A stretch of DNA of 35,286 nt. Origin: Mediterranea sp. (in: CFB group bacteria). GTDB taxonomy: Bacteria > Bacteroidota > Bacteroidia > Bacteroidales > Bacteroidaceae. The notes beneath the pieces are model-generated. The model had not been told where the DNA came from. It made no database searches and saw only the letters and a list, made by a program, of their open reading frames with translations. Every line of letters starts with the position of its first letter. Position 1 is the stretch's first letter. The stretch is taken from positions 1-35,286 of the forward strand of contig JAIRNG010000083.1 in the NCBI GenBank assembly GCA_031258135.1, in the 5' to 3' direction. Below are positions 18,734 to 26,895 of the stretch, piece after piece. A program made the position numbers and the translations under genes.

Positions 18734-18965
18734 TCTTGTTTGTTTTTTTGTTCATTATATCTTCCTTGCGGCGCTCCCGCATTTCCTCCTTCTTCCTCAG
18801 GACAAACCAGAGAGCAAGAACAATAACGTAAGAAACGCCCAGGATTACATACTTTTCCGTACTCCCAATCTCCGTGTTACGCGGCAGAAAATAAACAGCC
18901 ATTGCGGTCACGTAGATAAATAATGCCAGAGTCAGCCAAACCGGCTTCTTTACTTTCCCTCTCAT
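18714..18965 (-). CDS. Small two-TM membrane protein encoded after cstA
   Basis: The ORF track gives a 156-residue ORF, but its first part lies in another frame inside cstA. The likely protein is 83 residues from the ATG at 18965. That ATG overlaps the cstA stop as ATGA and has AGGAG six nucleotides upstream. Two hydrophobic segments are visible, VWLTLALFIYVTAMAVYFL and YVILGVSYVIVLALWFVL, followed by a strongly charged tail KKEEMRERRKED. I do not recognise the family. Tight coupling to cstA suggests an accessory role in that transporter, but this is inference. An alternative ATG is at 18995. Confidence 0.65.
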   Translation of the reverse strand: MRGKVKKPVWLTLALFIYVTAMAVYFLPRNTEIGSTEKYVILGVSYVIVLALWFVLRKKEEMRERRKEDIMNKKTNKNEKSSF

Positions 18966-20401
18966 ATACATCTCCTGTTGAATCTCTTTCTCCATACCCT
19001 GTACCACACGGCGCTCACCGCCACACATACGCCTCCCGCAACATAAGAGTGCGTTTCGGAAAGGCCTAATCCCTCCGGTGCGACACAGATGTATGTTACA
19101 CAGACCGCAGTCATAAGCAATGCCGGAATAAGGGTGACCAAAAAAGGTTTCCCCGCCCGCGTAAGATAGACGGTCAACGCCCATAAGGTAAACACGGAAA
19201 GCGCCTGATTGGACCAGGCGAAATAACGCCAGATAACGTTAAAACCCTCCTTGTCCCTGAGGCTGAAGAGCAAAACGGCCATCGTTACTAAAAGTATCGG
19301 CACACAGACGATCAGGCGCTTCGACAAAGACCGCTGCCCGACCTTGAACATATCCGCCACCAGAAGGCGGGCGGACCGCAATGCCGTATCACCGGTAGAG
19401 ATGGGAGCCGCAATGATTCCCAGAATAGCCAGCAACCCGCCGAACGCGCCCAACCATCCGTTGGATATGCCGGAAGCCACATCGGCGCCGGTATAAAGCG
19501 TCTCTTTTCCGTCCAGCATATAGCTGACGCCGTTTTCCTTAAAGAAAGAAGTAGCCGCCGCCGCCCAGATCAAAGCAACGATGCCCTCGGCAACCATCGC
19601 CCCGTAGAAAACAGGGCGCCCTTGCCGCTCGCCGGTCATGCACCGGGCCATCAACGGCGATTGCGTGGCATGAAAACCGGAAATCGCTCCACAGGCAATG
19701 GAGACAAACATCATGGGGAAGACGGACAATCCCGTATAGTTCTCTCCCAGCCCCTCCGTAATCTCGGGCAATTGCGGATGACGCCAGAACAACATGAACA
19801 GAATGCCGAGAGCCATAAATAGCAAGACCACGGCGAAAACAGGATAGATCTTACCTATAACCTTATCTATCGGAAGCAACGTAGCCAGGACATAATAGAT
19901 AAAGATAACGATGATCCAGAACGTCGCGTCCAGGTGGGCAGGCGTCATGTTGGCCAGCAATCCGGCAGGGCCGGACACAAAGACAGCGCCGACAAGCACC
20001 AGCAGCACAACCGTGAAAACACGCATCACCCGCTTCGCGCCCAATCCCAGATAACGCCCGACCGTATCAGGCAATGACTCGCCGTTGTTGCGCAACGAAA
20101 GCATACCCGCCAGGTAATCGTGCGTAGCCCCCGCAAAAATAGTACCGGCCACAATCCAGATATAAGACGCCGTACCGAACTGCGCTCCCATGATCGCCCC
20201 GAAGACAGGCCCCAGGCCGGCGATATTCAGAAACTGTATCATGAAGAGCTTCCAGCCGGGCATAGGTATATAGTCAACCCCGTCGGGATGCAGAAGCGCC
20301 GGAGTAGGCTTGGCCGTCGGCCGGACAATACGCTCTATGATTTTACCGTATACGAAATATCCGCCGATAAGCAATAAGAGGCTGGCTGTAAATGTAATCA
20401 T
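18962..20401 (-). CDS. cstA: Carbon starvation protein A (CstA) family transporter
   Basis: This is a polytopic inner-membrane transporter of 479 residues with about a dozen hydrophobic segments. CstA proteins are linked to peptide and pyruvate uptake. Family motifs are FLNIAGLGPVFGAIMGAQFG, GATHDYLAGMLSLRNNGESLPD, CGAISGFHATQSPLMARC and GIIAAPISTGDTALRSARL. The ORF track starts at 20461. The ATG at 20401 (MITFTASLL) is better because it follows a purine-rich GGGGGGGAG and lies downstream of a -7 box. The seven-G run directly in the ribosome-binding region could vary by slippage. It leads an operon with the two-TM and barrel genes. Confidence 0.92.
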   Translation of the reverse strand: MITFTASLLLLIGGYFVYGKIIERIVRPTAKPTPALLHPDGVDYIPMPGWKLFMIQFLNIAGLGPVFGAIMGAQFGTASYIWIVAGTIFAGATHDYLAGMLSLRNNGESLPDTVGRYLGLGAKRVMRVFTVVLLVLVGAVFVSGPAGLLANMTPAHLDATFWIIVIFIYYVLATLLPIDKVIGKIYPVFAVVLLFMALGILFMLFWRHPQLPEITEGLGENYTGLSVFPMMFVSIACGAISGFHATQSPLMARCMTGERQGRPVFYGAMVAEGIVALIWAAAATSFFKENGVSYMLDGKETLYTGADVASGISNGWLGAFGGLLAILGIIAAPISTGDTALRSARLLVADMFKVGQRSLSKRLIVCVPILLVTMAVLLFSLRDKEGFNVIWRYFAWSNQALSVFTLWALTVYLTRAGKPFLVTLIPALLMTAVCVTYICVAPEGLGLSETHSYVAGGVCVAVSAVWYRVWRKRFNRRCI

Positions 20402-20430
20402 AATGGTTCTCCCCCCCGTTTTACGAAAGG

Positions 20431-20461
20431 CAAAAATAGTAATTCGGACGAAATAACACAA
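20431..20461 (-). promoter_or_regulatory. Promoter of cstA
   Basis: The minus strand has TTG (20461-20459), a 20-nt spacer, then TATTTTTG (20438-20431), which matches the Bacteroidota consensus. It lies 30 nt upstream of the chosen cstA ATG and supports that start. Confidence 0.6.
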
Positions 20462-20526
20462 GAATACAAGCCGTTTTGCTATACTTTACCCAAAAAACAA
20501 AGACACGACTCCTACGCTGTATCTGT

Positions 20527-20765
20527 CAAAGAGTATAGGTCTGACTGCCAAAGAGTCTATGTCTGACTGCCAAAGAGTATAAGTCTGTATTATCAACATG
20601 CACATGTTAGTATGACTTACATGCACATGTTAGTATTACCTACATGCACATGTTGGTATGACCTACATGCGCATGTTGGTATGACTTACATGCGCATGTA
20701 GGTAATGCAAACTTATACTCTTTGGCAGTCAGACTTATACTCTTTGGCAGTCAGACCTATACTCT
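20527..20765. repeat. Large composite palindrome between cstA and the AAA ATPase gene
   Basis: The left arm (20530-20582) and right arm (20713-20765) are inverted copies matching at 51 of 53 positions. Each arm is built from direct repeats of a 22-bp unit containing TGACTGCCAAAGAGTATAA: two full units plus a partial one per arm. Weaker complementarity (9 of 12) continues inward. The centre is a separate 23-bp tandem array. The structure lies upstream of both divergent genes and outside their predicted promoters. It has no ORF of note and no spacer diversity. It could be a cruciform, a multi-site operator, a structured RNA or a non-autonomous mobile element. Confidence 0.9.
20596..20710. repeat. 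Five 23-bp tandem repeats, each with a 12-bp palindrome
   Basis: Five units at exact 23-bp spacing begin at 20596, 20619, 20642, 20665 and 20688. Each starts with ACATGCRCATGT; units 4 and 5 have the perfect palindrome ACATGCGCATGT, and units 1-3 have A at the variable position. Linkers are variants of TAGTATGACTT. A spacing of about two helical turns would place the palindromes on nearly the same DNA face. Confidence 0.9.
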
Positions 20766-20820
20766 CCGGGAATCCCCGGAAGTCCTTCGCCACATGCTGC
20801 GCTCCGGCATACCCTGCCGG
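20765..20820. other. Two short GC-rich hairpins beside the composite palindrome
   Basis: TCCGGG-AATC-CCCGGA (20765-20780) and CCGGCA-TACCC-TGCCGG (20804-20820) are perfect 6-bp stems. They directly follow the right arm. Neither has a T-run, so they are not clear intrinsic terminators. Apart from the repeats and promoters, I see nothing else in the 20402-20920 gap. Confidence 0.55.
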
Positions 20821-20867
20821 AAACAACACAAACCACACGAAAAAATAGCTAATTCTGCTATCTCCGG

Positions 20868-20898
20868 TTTGCAATCTCTAAAAAAAGGATTATATTTG
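20868..20898 (+). promoter_or_regulatory. Canonical Bacteroidota promoter of the AAA ATPase gene
   Basis: TTTG (20868-20871), a 19-nt spacer and TATATTTG (20891-20898) match the TTTG-N19-TAnnTTTG consensus exactly. Transcription would begin near 20905, so the ATG at 20921 is the likely start rather than the GTG at 20900. Confidence 0.8.
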
Positions 20899-20920
20899 CG
20901 TGCCAAAAAAGAACAGCGAT

Positions 20921-22099
20921 ATGGAAGCATTCTACCGTACACACGCTTATCTCGTTGAACACACCAACGCCCCCGTACGCCGCGACCTTATGGACGAGAT
21001 CGACTGGAACGACCGTCTGATCGGCATTAAAGGCACGCGGGGCGTAGGCAAGACGACTTTCCTCCTGCAATACGCCAGGGAGAAATTCGGCGCAGACCGC
21101 TCCTGCCTCTTCATCAATATGAATAACCTCTATTTCTCCGCCAACTCCATCGTTGACTTTGCCGGAGCGTTCCGGAAGAGAGGCGGCAGGGTGCTGCTCA
21201 TCGACCAGGTTTTCAAGTATCCCGGCTGGAGCATGGAGCTGCGCAGATGCCACGACCTGTATCCGGAGCTGAAGATCGTGTTCACCGGCTCTTCCGTCAT
21301 GCGGTTGAAAGAAGAGAACGTCGAGCTGAGGGACATCGTAAAAAGCTATAACCTGCGCGGGTTCTCCTTCCGCGAGTTCCTGAACCTGCAGACCGGAATG
21401 AGGTTTCACGCCTACACGCTGGATGAGATACTGAACAACCACGAGCGGATAGCCCGTGGAATACTTTCAAAAGTACGGCCGTTGAACTACTTCCAGGACT
21501 ACCTGCACCACGGATTTTACCCGTTCTTCCTGGAGAAGCGCAATTTCTCGGAGAACCTGCTGAAGACCATGAACATGATGATCGAGGTAGACATCCTTCT
21601 GCTGAAGCAGATCGAACTCAAATACCTGTCCAAGATCAAGAAGCTGCTCTACCTGCTTGCCGTAGAGGGGCCGAAAGCGCCGAACATAAGCCGGTTGGCC
21701 GCAGAGATACAAACCTCGCGGGCTACGGTAATGAATTATATAAAATACCTGACGGACGCCCGCCTGATCAACATGGTCTATCCCTGGGGAGAAGAGTTCC
21801 CGAAGAAACCGGCCAAGATCATCATGCACAACACCAACCTGATGTATTCCATCTATCCGGTGACCGTGGAGGAACAGGACGTGCTGGATACATTTTTCCT
21901 CAACACCATGTATAAGGATCATAAGTTATACAAAGGAGAGAAAAACACATCTTTCCTGGTGGACGGAACCACACCGTTCAGGATCTGTTGCGAAGGACAA
22001 AAGATAAAGAATGATCCGGATACCATCCATGCGTTACACAAGATGGAAATAGGAAGGGGCAATCAAATCCCGCTATGGATATTCGGATTTTTGTATTAG
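20921..22099 (+). CDS. AAA-family ATPase with C-terminal helix-turn-helix/DUF4143-like region
   Basis: The 392-residue protein from the ATG at 20921 has Walker A GTRGVGKT (38-45) and Walker B VLLIDQV, followed by sensor-like IVFTGSS. The middle has NLRGFSFREFLNLQTG. A winged-helix-like part (NISRLAAEIQTSRATVMNYIKYL) and a C-terminal end finishing PLWIFGFLY are typical of the AAA_14/DUF4143 ATPases common in Bacteroidota. Their cellular role is not established. The residue after the Walker B Asp95 is Gln96 rather than the usual Glu, which may affect ATP hydrolysis. The gene is monocistronic with its own strong promoter. Confidence 0.85.
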   Translation: MEAFYRTHAYLVEHTNAPVRRDLMDEIDWNDRLIGIKGTRGVGKTTFLLQYAREKFGADRSCLFINMNNLYFSANSIVDFAGAFRKRGGRVLLIDQVFKYPGWSMELRRCHDLYPELKIVFTGSSVMRLKEENVELRDIVKSYNLRGFSFREFLNLQTGMRFHAYTLDEILNNHERIARGILSKVRPLNYFQDYLHHGFYPFFLEKRNFSENLLKTMNMMIEVDILLLKQIELKYLSKIKKLLYLLAVEGPKAPNISRLAAEIQTSRATVMNYIKYLTDARLINMVYPWGEEFPKKPAKIIMHNTNLMYSIYPVTVEEQDVLDTFFLNTMYKDHKLYKGEKNTSFLVDGTTPFRICCEGQKIKNDPDTIHALHKMEIGRGNQIPLWIFGFLY

Positions 22100-22155
22100 G
22101 ATACCCGGATAAGTGAATACGATAAATAAAATAAATAACAGTAGTAACCCGCTTA

Positions 22156-22190
22156 GCTCCGGCCTCCGGGAAGGCCGGGGCGAGGCTTTT
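22156..22190. repeat. GC-rich palindromic element, copy upstream of nifJ
   Basis: GGCCTCCGGGAAGGCC forms a stem, and GGCCGGGGCGAGGCTTTT matches the end of the elements near 28.7-28.9 kb (GGGTCGGGGTGAGGCTTT). It ends 11 nt before the nifJ ATG, where a ribosome-binding site would lie. The rest of the 22100-22201 gap is AT-rich, with no clear TAnnTTTG box. Confidence 0.6.
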
Positions 22191-22201
22191 ATCATTCAAT
22201 T

Positions 22202-25200
22202 ATGACTAAACGGAAGAAATTCATCACCTGTGATGGCAACCAGGCGGCGGCGCATATCTCGTATATGTTCTCCGAAGTGGCCGCAATCTACCCCATCACT
22301 CCTTCATCGACTATGGCAGAGTACGTAGACGAATGGGCGGCGAAAGGCCGCAAGAACATTTTCGGCGAAACGGTACTGGTACAGGAAATGCAGTCCGAAG
22401 GCGGCGCGGCAGGCGCTGTCCACGGTTCGCTTCAGGCCGGCGCACTGACCACTACCTACACCGCATCCCAGGGGCTTCTCCTGATGATACCCAACATGTA
22501 CAAGATTGCAGGCGAACTGCTTCCGTGCGTGTTCCATGTATCCGCACGCGCATTGGCCTCGCACGCGCTTTCCATCTTCGGCGACCACCAGGACGTAATG
22601 GCAGCCCGCCAGACAGGTTTCGCCATGCTTGCCGAAGGCTCCGTGCAGGAAGTCATGGACCTCTCCGCCGTTGCGCACCTGGCCACGCTGAAAAGCCGCG
22701 TTCCTTTCGTGAACTTCTTCGACGGCTTCCGCACATCGCATGAGATTCAGAAGATCGAATCGCTGGAGAATGAAGACCTGGCCCACCTGATCGACGCGGA
22801 AGCCCTGGCCGGATTCCGCAGCAGGGCGCTGAACCCGGACGCTCCCGTGGCCCGCGGCATGGCCGAAAACCCGGATGTCTACTTCCAGCACAGGGAAGCA
22901 TGCAACCCTTACTATGCTGCCGTTCCGGCCATCGTGGAAGAATATATGAACGAACTCTCGGCCATCACCGGCCGTAAATACGGTCTGTTTGACTACTACG
23001 GGGCCGGAGATGCAGAGCGCGTGGTGATCGCCATGGGCTCTGTGACCGAAGCGGCCCGTGAAGCCATTGACCACCTGACGGCCCAGGGTGAAAAAACAGG
23101 TATGGTTGCCGTACACCTGTACCGCCCGTTCTCTGCGAAACACTTCCTCGCCGCCGTTCCCAAGACGGCGAAACGCATTGCGGTGCTCGACAGGACGAAA
23201 GAACCGGGCGCCAACGGCGAACCCTTGTACCTGGACGTAAAAGACTGTTTCTATGGAAAAGCGGATGCTCCGGTAATCGTAGGCGGACGTTATGGCCTCT
23301 CCTCCAAAGACACCACTCCCGCCCAGGTGCTCTCCGTCTTTGAAAACCTGGCGCTGCCGGAACCCAGGAACCACTTTACGATCGGTATCGTAGACGACGT
23401 TACGTTCACTTCACTCCCCATGAAAGAGGAGATCGCCCTGGGCGGCGAAAGCCTGTACGAAGCCAAATTCTACGGCCTGGGCGCAGACGGCACCGTAGGC
23501 GCCAACAAGAACTCCATCAAGATCATCGGTGACAACACCGACAAATACTGCCAGGCCTATTTCTCTTACGACTCCAAGAAGTCGGGAGGGTTCACCTGCT
23601 CCCACCTCCGTTTCGGCGACGATCCGATCCGTTCCACCTATCTGGTAAACACGCCTAACTTCGTGGCATGCCACGTACAGGCTTACCTGAGGATGTACGA
23701 CGTGACCCGCGGCTTGCGCAAAAACGGAACATTCCTGCTGAACACCATCTGGAACGACGAAGAACTGGCTAAACACTTGCCGGACAAAGTGAAACGTTAC
23801 TTCGCAAGGAAAAACATCTCGGTCTACTGCATCAACGCTACCCAAATCGCCATGGAGATCGGTCTGGGCAACCGTACCAACACCATCCTTCAGTCGGCGT
23901 TCTTCCGCATCACGCAGGTCATCCCCGTCGACCAGGCAATCGAACAGATGAAGAAATTCATTGTCAAGTCGTATGGCAACAAAGGGGAAGACATCGTTAA
24001 CAAGAACTACGCGGCCGTCGACCGCGGCAGCGAGTACAGGCGGCTGGCCGTCGACCCGGCCTGGGCCAACCTTCCGGATGATGAAGCCGCTCCAAACAAC
24101 GACCCTGCGTTCATCAACGACGTCGTCCGTCCCATCAATGCACAGGATGGCGACCTGTTGCCGGTATCTGCGTTCAAAGGCCGCGAAGACGGTACATGGG
24201 ATCAGGGAACCGCCCAATACGAAAAGCGCGGCGTGGCGGCGTTCGTTCCTGAGTGGAATCCTGAAACCTGCATCCAATGCAACAAGTGCGCTTATGTTTG
24301 TCCTCACGCGGCTATCCGTCCGTTCGTGTTGGATGAAACGGAGCAGACCGGTGCAAACTTCGCTTCACTGAAAGCCACCGGTAAACAATTCGACGGCATG
24401 ACATTCCGTATGCAGGTTGACGTACTTGACTGTATGGGATGCGGCAACTGCGCCGACATCTGTCCGGGTAATCCCAGGAAAGGCGGCAAGGCGTTGACGA
24501 TGAAGACGCTCGAGTCCCAACTTGCCGAAGCTCCCAACTGGGAATATTGCTCAACCAAAGTAACCGGCAAACAACATCTGGTCGACATCAAAGCCAACGT
24601 GAAGAACTCCCAGTTCGCCACTCCGCTGTTCGAGTTCTCCGGCGCCTGTTCGGGTTGCGGCGAAACGCCTTATGTGAAACTGATCACGCAGTTGTTCGGA
24701 GACCGTCAGATGGTTGCCAACGCTACCGGATGTTCTTCCATTTACTCCGGCTCGGTTCCGTCGACGCCCTATACTACGAACGACAAAGGCCAGGGACCGG
24801 CATGGGCGAACTCCCTGTTTGAAGACTTCTGCGAATTTGGCCTGGGCATGGAACTGGCCAACGAGAAGATACGCGCACGCATAGTCGAGAAGACCAAAGC
24901 GCTGATAGCGATCGGATGGACGCAACAGCGTGTCAAAGACGCTGCGCAGGCGTGGCTCGACAACATGAACGACGGCGGCGAGGCAGGCAGGAAAGCAGCC
25001 GGCGACTACGCCGCCGCTCTCGGATGGGGCGTCGCTTCCATCGATGAAACAATCGCTTATCTTGAAAGCGCAGGCGCAGAACACGCCGAACAGCTCGCGC
25101 AAATGAAAACGCTGAAAGCAGCCGGCGCTACCACTTGCCCCTGCCCCGCCTGTACCCTGTGCAAGGAACTTCTGGAACTGAAGCATTACTTCGTGAAACG

Positions 25201-25873
25201 TTCGCAATGGATCATCGGTGGCGACGGAGCTTCCTATGACATCGGCTACGGCGGCCTCGACCACGTCATCGCCTCAGGAAAAGACGTAAACATCCTTGTC
25301 CTTGATACGGAGGTTTACTCCAACACCGGCGGACAGTCATCCAAAGCGACTCCTGTGGGAGCTATCGCCAAGTTCGCCGCGTCAGGCAAGAGGGTCCGTA
25401 AGAAAGACCTGGGTCTGATGGCCACCACCTACGGCTATGTATATGTCGCCCAGATCGCCATGGGCGCCGACCAGGCCCAGACACTGAAAGCAATCCGCGA
25501 AGCGGAAGCCTATCCGGGGCCATCATTGATCATTGCATACGCGCCATGTATCAACCACGGTCTGAGATCGGGCATGGGTAAATCACAGGAAGAAGAAGAA
25601 AAAGCCGTTAAGTGCGGCTACTGGCACCTGTGGCGCTACAACCCCGCATTGGAAGCCGAAGGAAAGAATCCGTTCTCCCTCGATTCCAAAGAACCCGAAT
25701 GGGCGGAGTTCCGGAACTTCCTGGAAGGTGAAGTGCGTTACACGTCACTGCTGAAACAATATCCTGCCGAAGCCGCTGAACTGTTCCAAGCCGCCGAAGA
25801 TAATGCGAAATGGAGATATAACAATTACAGGCGTCTGGCCCAACAGGCGTGGGGAGACGAAAGTGCCGGATAA
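22202..25873 (+). CDS. nifJ: Pyruvate:ferredoxin (flavodoxin) oxidoreductase
   Basis: This single-chain enzyme oxidises pyruvate with CoA to acetyl-CoA, CO2 and reduced ferredoxin in anaerobic metabolism. The 1223 residues hold the domains in the usual order. The N-terminal part begins CDGNQAAAHISYMFSEVAAIYPITPSS, followed by the CoA/gamma-type region. A two-cluster ferredoxin insert has CIQCNKCAYVCP (about 690) and CMGCGNCADICP (about 743). The C-terminal thiamine diphosphate domain has CSGCGETPY (about 817) and GDGASYDIGYGG (about 1006), then LDTEVYSNTGGQSS. Length matches the NifJ family. The gene stands alone, with a palindromic element before it and a strong hairpin after it. Confidence 0.97.
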   Translation: MTKRKKFITCDGNQAAAHISYMFSEVAAIYPITPSSTMAEYVDEWAAKGRKNIFGETVLVQEMQSEGGAAGAVHGSLQAGALTTTYTASQGLLLMIPNMYKIAGELLPCVFHVSARALASHALSIFGDHQDVMAARQTGFAMLAEGSVQEVMDLSAVAHLATLKSRVPFVNFFDGFRTSHEIQKIESLENEDLAHLIDAEALAGFRSRALNPDAPVARGMAENPDVYFQHREACNPYYAAVPAIVEEYMNELSAITGRKYGLFDYYGAGDAERVVIAMGSVTEAAREAIDHLTAQGEKTGMVAVHLYRPFSAKHFLAAVPKTAKRIAVLDRTKEPGANGEPLYLDVKDCFYGKADAPVIVGGRYGLSSKDTTPAQVLSVFENLALPEPRNHFTIGIVDDVTFTSLPMKEEIALGGESLYEAKFYGLGADGTVGANKNSIKIIGDNTDKYCQAYFSYDSKKSGGFTCSHLRFGDDPIRSTYLVNTPNFVACHVQAYLRMYDVTRGLRKNGTFLLNTIWNDEELAKHLPDKVKRYFARKNISVYCINATQIAMEIGLGNRTNTILQSAFFRITQVIPVDQAIEQMKKFIVKSYGNKGEDIVNKNYAAVDRGSEYRRLAVDPAWANLPDDEAAPNNDPAFINDVVRPINAQDGDLLPVSAFKGREDGTWDQGTAQYEKRGVAAFVPEWNPETCIQCNKCAYVCPHAAIRPFVLDETEQTGANFASLKATGKQFDGMTFRMQVDVLDCMGCGNCADICPGNPRKGGKALTMKTLESQLAEAPNWEYCSTKVTGKQHLVDIKANVKNSQFATPLFEFSGACSGCGETPYVKLITQLFGDRQMVANATGCSSIYSGSVPSTPYTTNDKGQGPAWANSLFEDFCEFGLGMELANEKIRARIVEKTKALIAIGWTQQRVKDAAQAWLDNMNDGGEAGRKAAGDYAAALGWGVASIDETIAYLESAGAEHAEQLAQMKTLKAAGATTCPCPACTLCKELLELKHYFVKRSQWIIGGDGASYDIGYGGLDHVIASGKDVNILVLDTEVYSNTGGQSSKATPVGAIAKFAASGKRVRKKDLGLMATTYGYVYVAQIAMGADQAQTLKAIREAEAYPGPSLIIAYAPCINHGLRSGMGKSQEEEEKAVKCGYWHLWRYNPALEAEGKNPFSLDSKEPEWAEFRNFLEGEVRYTSLLKQYPAEAAELFQAAEDNAKWRYNNYRRLAQQAWGDESAG

Positions 25874-25880
25874 TTATTTC

Positions 25881-25914
25881 GGGAGTGAACCGATAGGGGT
25901 ATCGGTTCACTCCC
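25881..25914. terminator. Perfect 15-bp hairpin between nifJ and the EamA gene
   Basis: GGGAGTGAACCGATA, loop GGGG, then its exact complement TATCGGTTCACTCCC. It lies 8 nt after the nifJ stop and between two converging genes. There is no long T-run on either side, so it may act as a bidirectional terminator or an mRNA 3'-end stabiliser. Confidence 0.7.
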
Positions 25915-25950
25915 ATTGATGCAGGTCGGGTAAAGGCCGTGGAAGAACTT

Positions 25951-26859
25951 TTACCCGGACTGTTTTGTACCGAAATACAGGAAGATCATGCCAATAAGGA
26001 CCAGGAGCAGGTCGATAGCTTTGCTCTTCAGGTTCTTTTCATGAAATACGATTGCGCCGAACAGGAAAGAAACGATCACGCTACTGCGCCGCACCATGGA
26101 CACAATGGAGACCATGGAATCTTCATGGCTTAAGGCGTAAAAGTAGACAAAATCGGCTGCGGACAGGAATACGGAGATCAGGATGATCATGCGGTCCCAC
26201 CGGAACGGCGTGGTGGTTTTACGTTTGGGAAGCCACAACAATAAAATGACGGGGCACATGATGAATGCCTGATAAACGTTGTACCACGACTGTACCAGCA
26301 TGGGGTTTAACCGGGTCATCAGGTATTTATCGTACAGTCCGCTGATGGCTCCCATGACAGAGGCCGCGATTACGAAGAATATCCATTTGTCATGTTTAAA
26401 ATCAATCCCTTCCTTCTTACCGGAACGGCTCAGCATGAAAAAGGAGAGGATAGCCAGCGTCACCCCAATCCATTGATACAGGTTCAACCGCTCGCCAAAC
26501 ACCAGCAAGGCGCCCATAAGCACCATCACCGGACGGGTGGCGTTGACCGGGCCGACAATGGTCAACGGCAAATGCTTCATCCCGAAGTAACCGAATATCC
26601 ACGAGGAGAGGACGATGAAGGATTTGACGATGATATACTTATGCTCCTCCCACCCTGCCACGGGTACGTTGAAGATCGTATCTTCCGGCACGCCCGGAAC
26701 GAAAGCCGAAACGAGGATAAACGGCAGGAAGATCAGGCTGGAGAAGATCGTGTTCAGGAACAGTACGGGAAGAACGGCATTGTCTTTCAGGGATTGCTTT
26801 TTGAACACGTCATAAAAGCCCAGCAATACGGCCGACAGGAAGGCGAGGAATAACCACAT
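25951..26859 (-). CDS. EamA/DMT-family permease
   Basis: This 302-residue membrane protein has about ten hydrophobic segments arranged as two halves, the EamA (drug/metabolite transporter) pattern. The first half contains GPVNATRPVMVLMGALLVFGERL and the second FVYFYALSHEDSMVSIVSMVRRSSVIVSFLFGAIVFHEKN; both carry the family's conserved glutamate-containing helix end. The substrate cannot be inferred. It is 36 nt downstream of truA and is probably the last gene of the tsaC-clc-fmt-truA run. Confidence 0.88.
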   Translation of the reverse strand: MWLFLAFLSAVLLGFYDVFKKQSLKDNAVLPVLFLNTIFSSLIFLPFILVSAFVPGVPEDTIFNVPVAGWEEHKYIIVKSFIVLSSWIFGYFGMKHLPLTIVGPVNATRPVMVLMGALLVFGERLNLYQWIGVTLAILSFFMLSRSGKKEGIDFKHDKWIFFVIAASVMGAISGLYDKYLMTRLNPMLVQSWYNVYQAFIMCPVILLLWLPKRKTTTPFRWDRMIILISVFLSAADFVYFYALSHEDSMVSIVSMVRRSSVIVSFLFGAIVFHEKNLKSKAIDLLLVLIGMIFLYFGTKQSG

Positions 26860-26895
26860 GTTATTTACGATTGGACGATTTGTTTTACTACATGT

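Noticed and set aside
18995-19184. Upstream 63 codons of the 156-codon ORF after cstA
   Set aside because: They lie out of frame inside cstA; the AGGAG and ATGA overlap place the start at 18965.
20517-20765. CRISPR array
   Set aside because: Repeats are directly adjacent with no unique spacers, and the arms are inverted. No cas gene is present.
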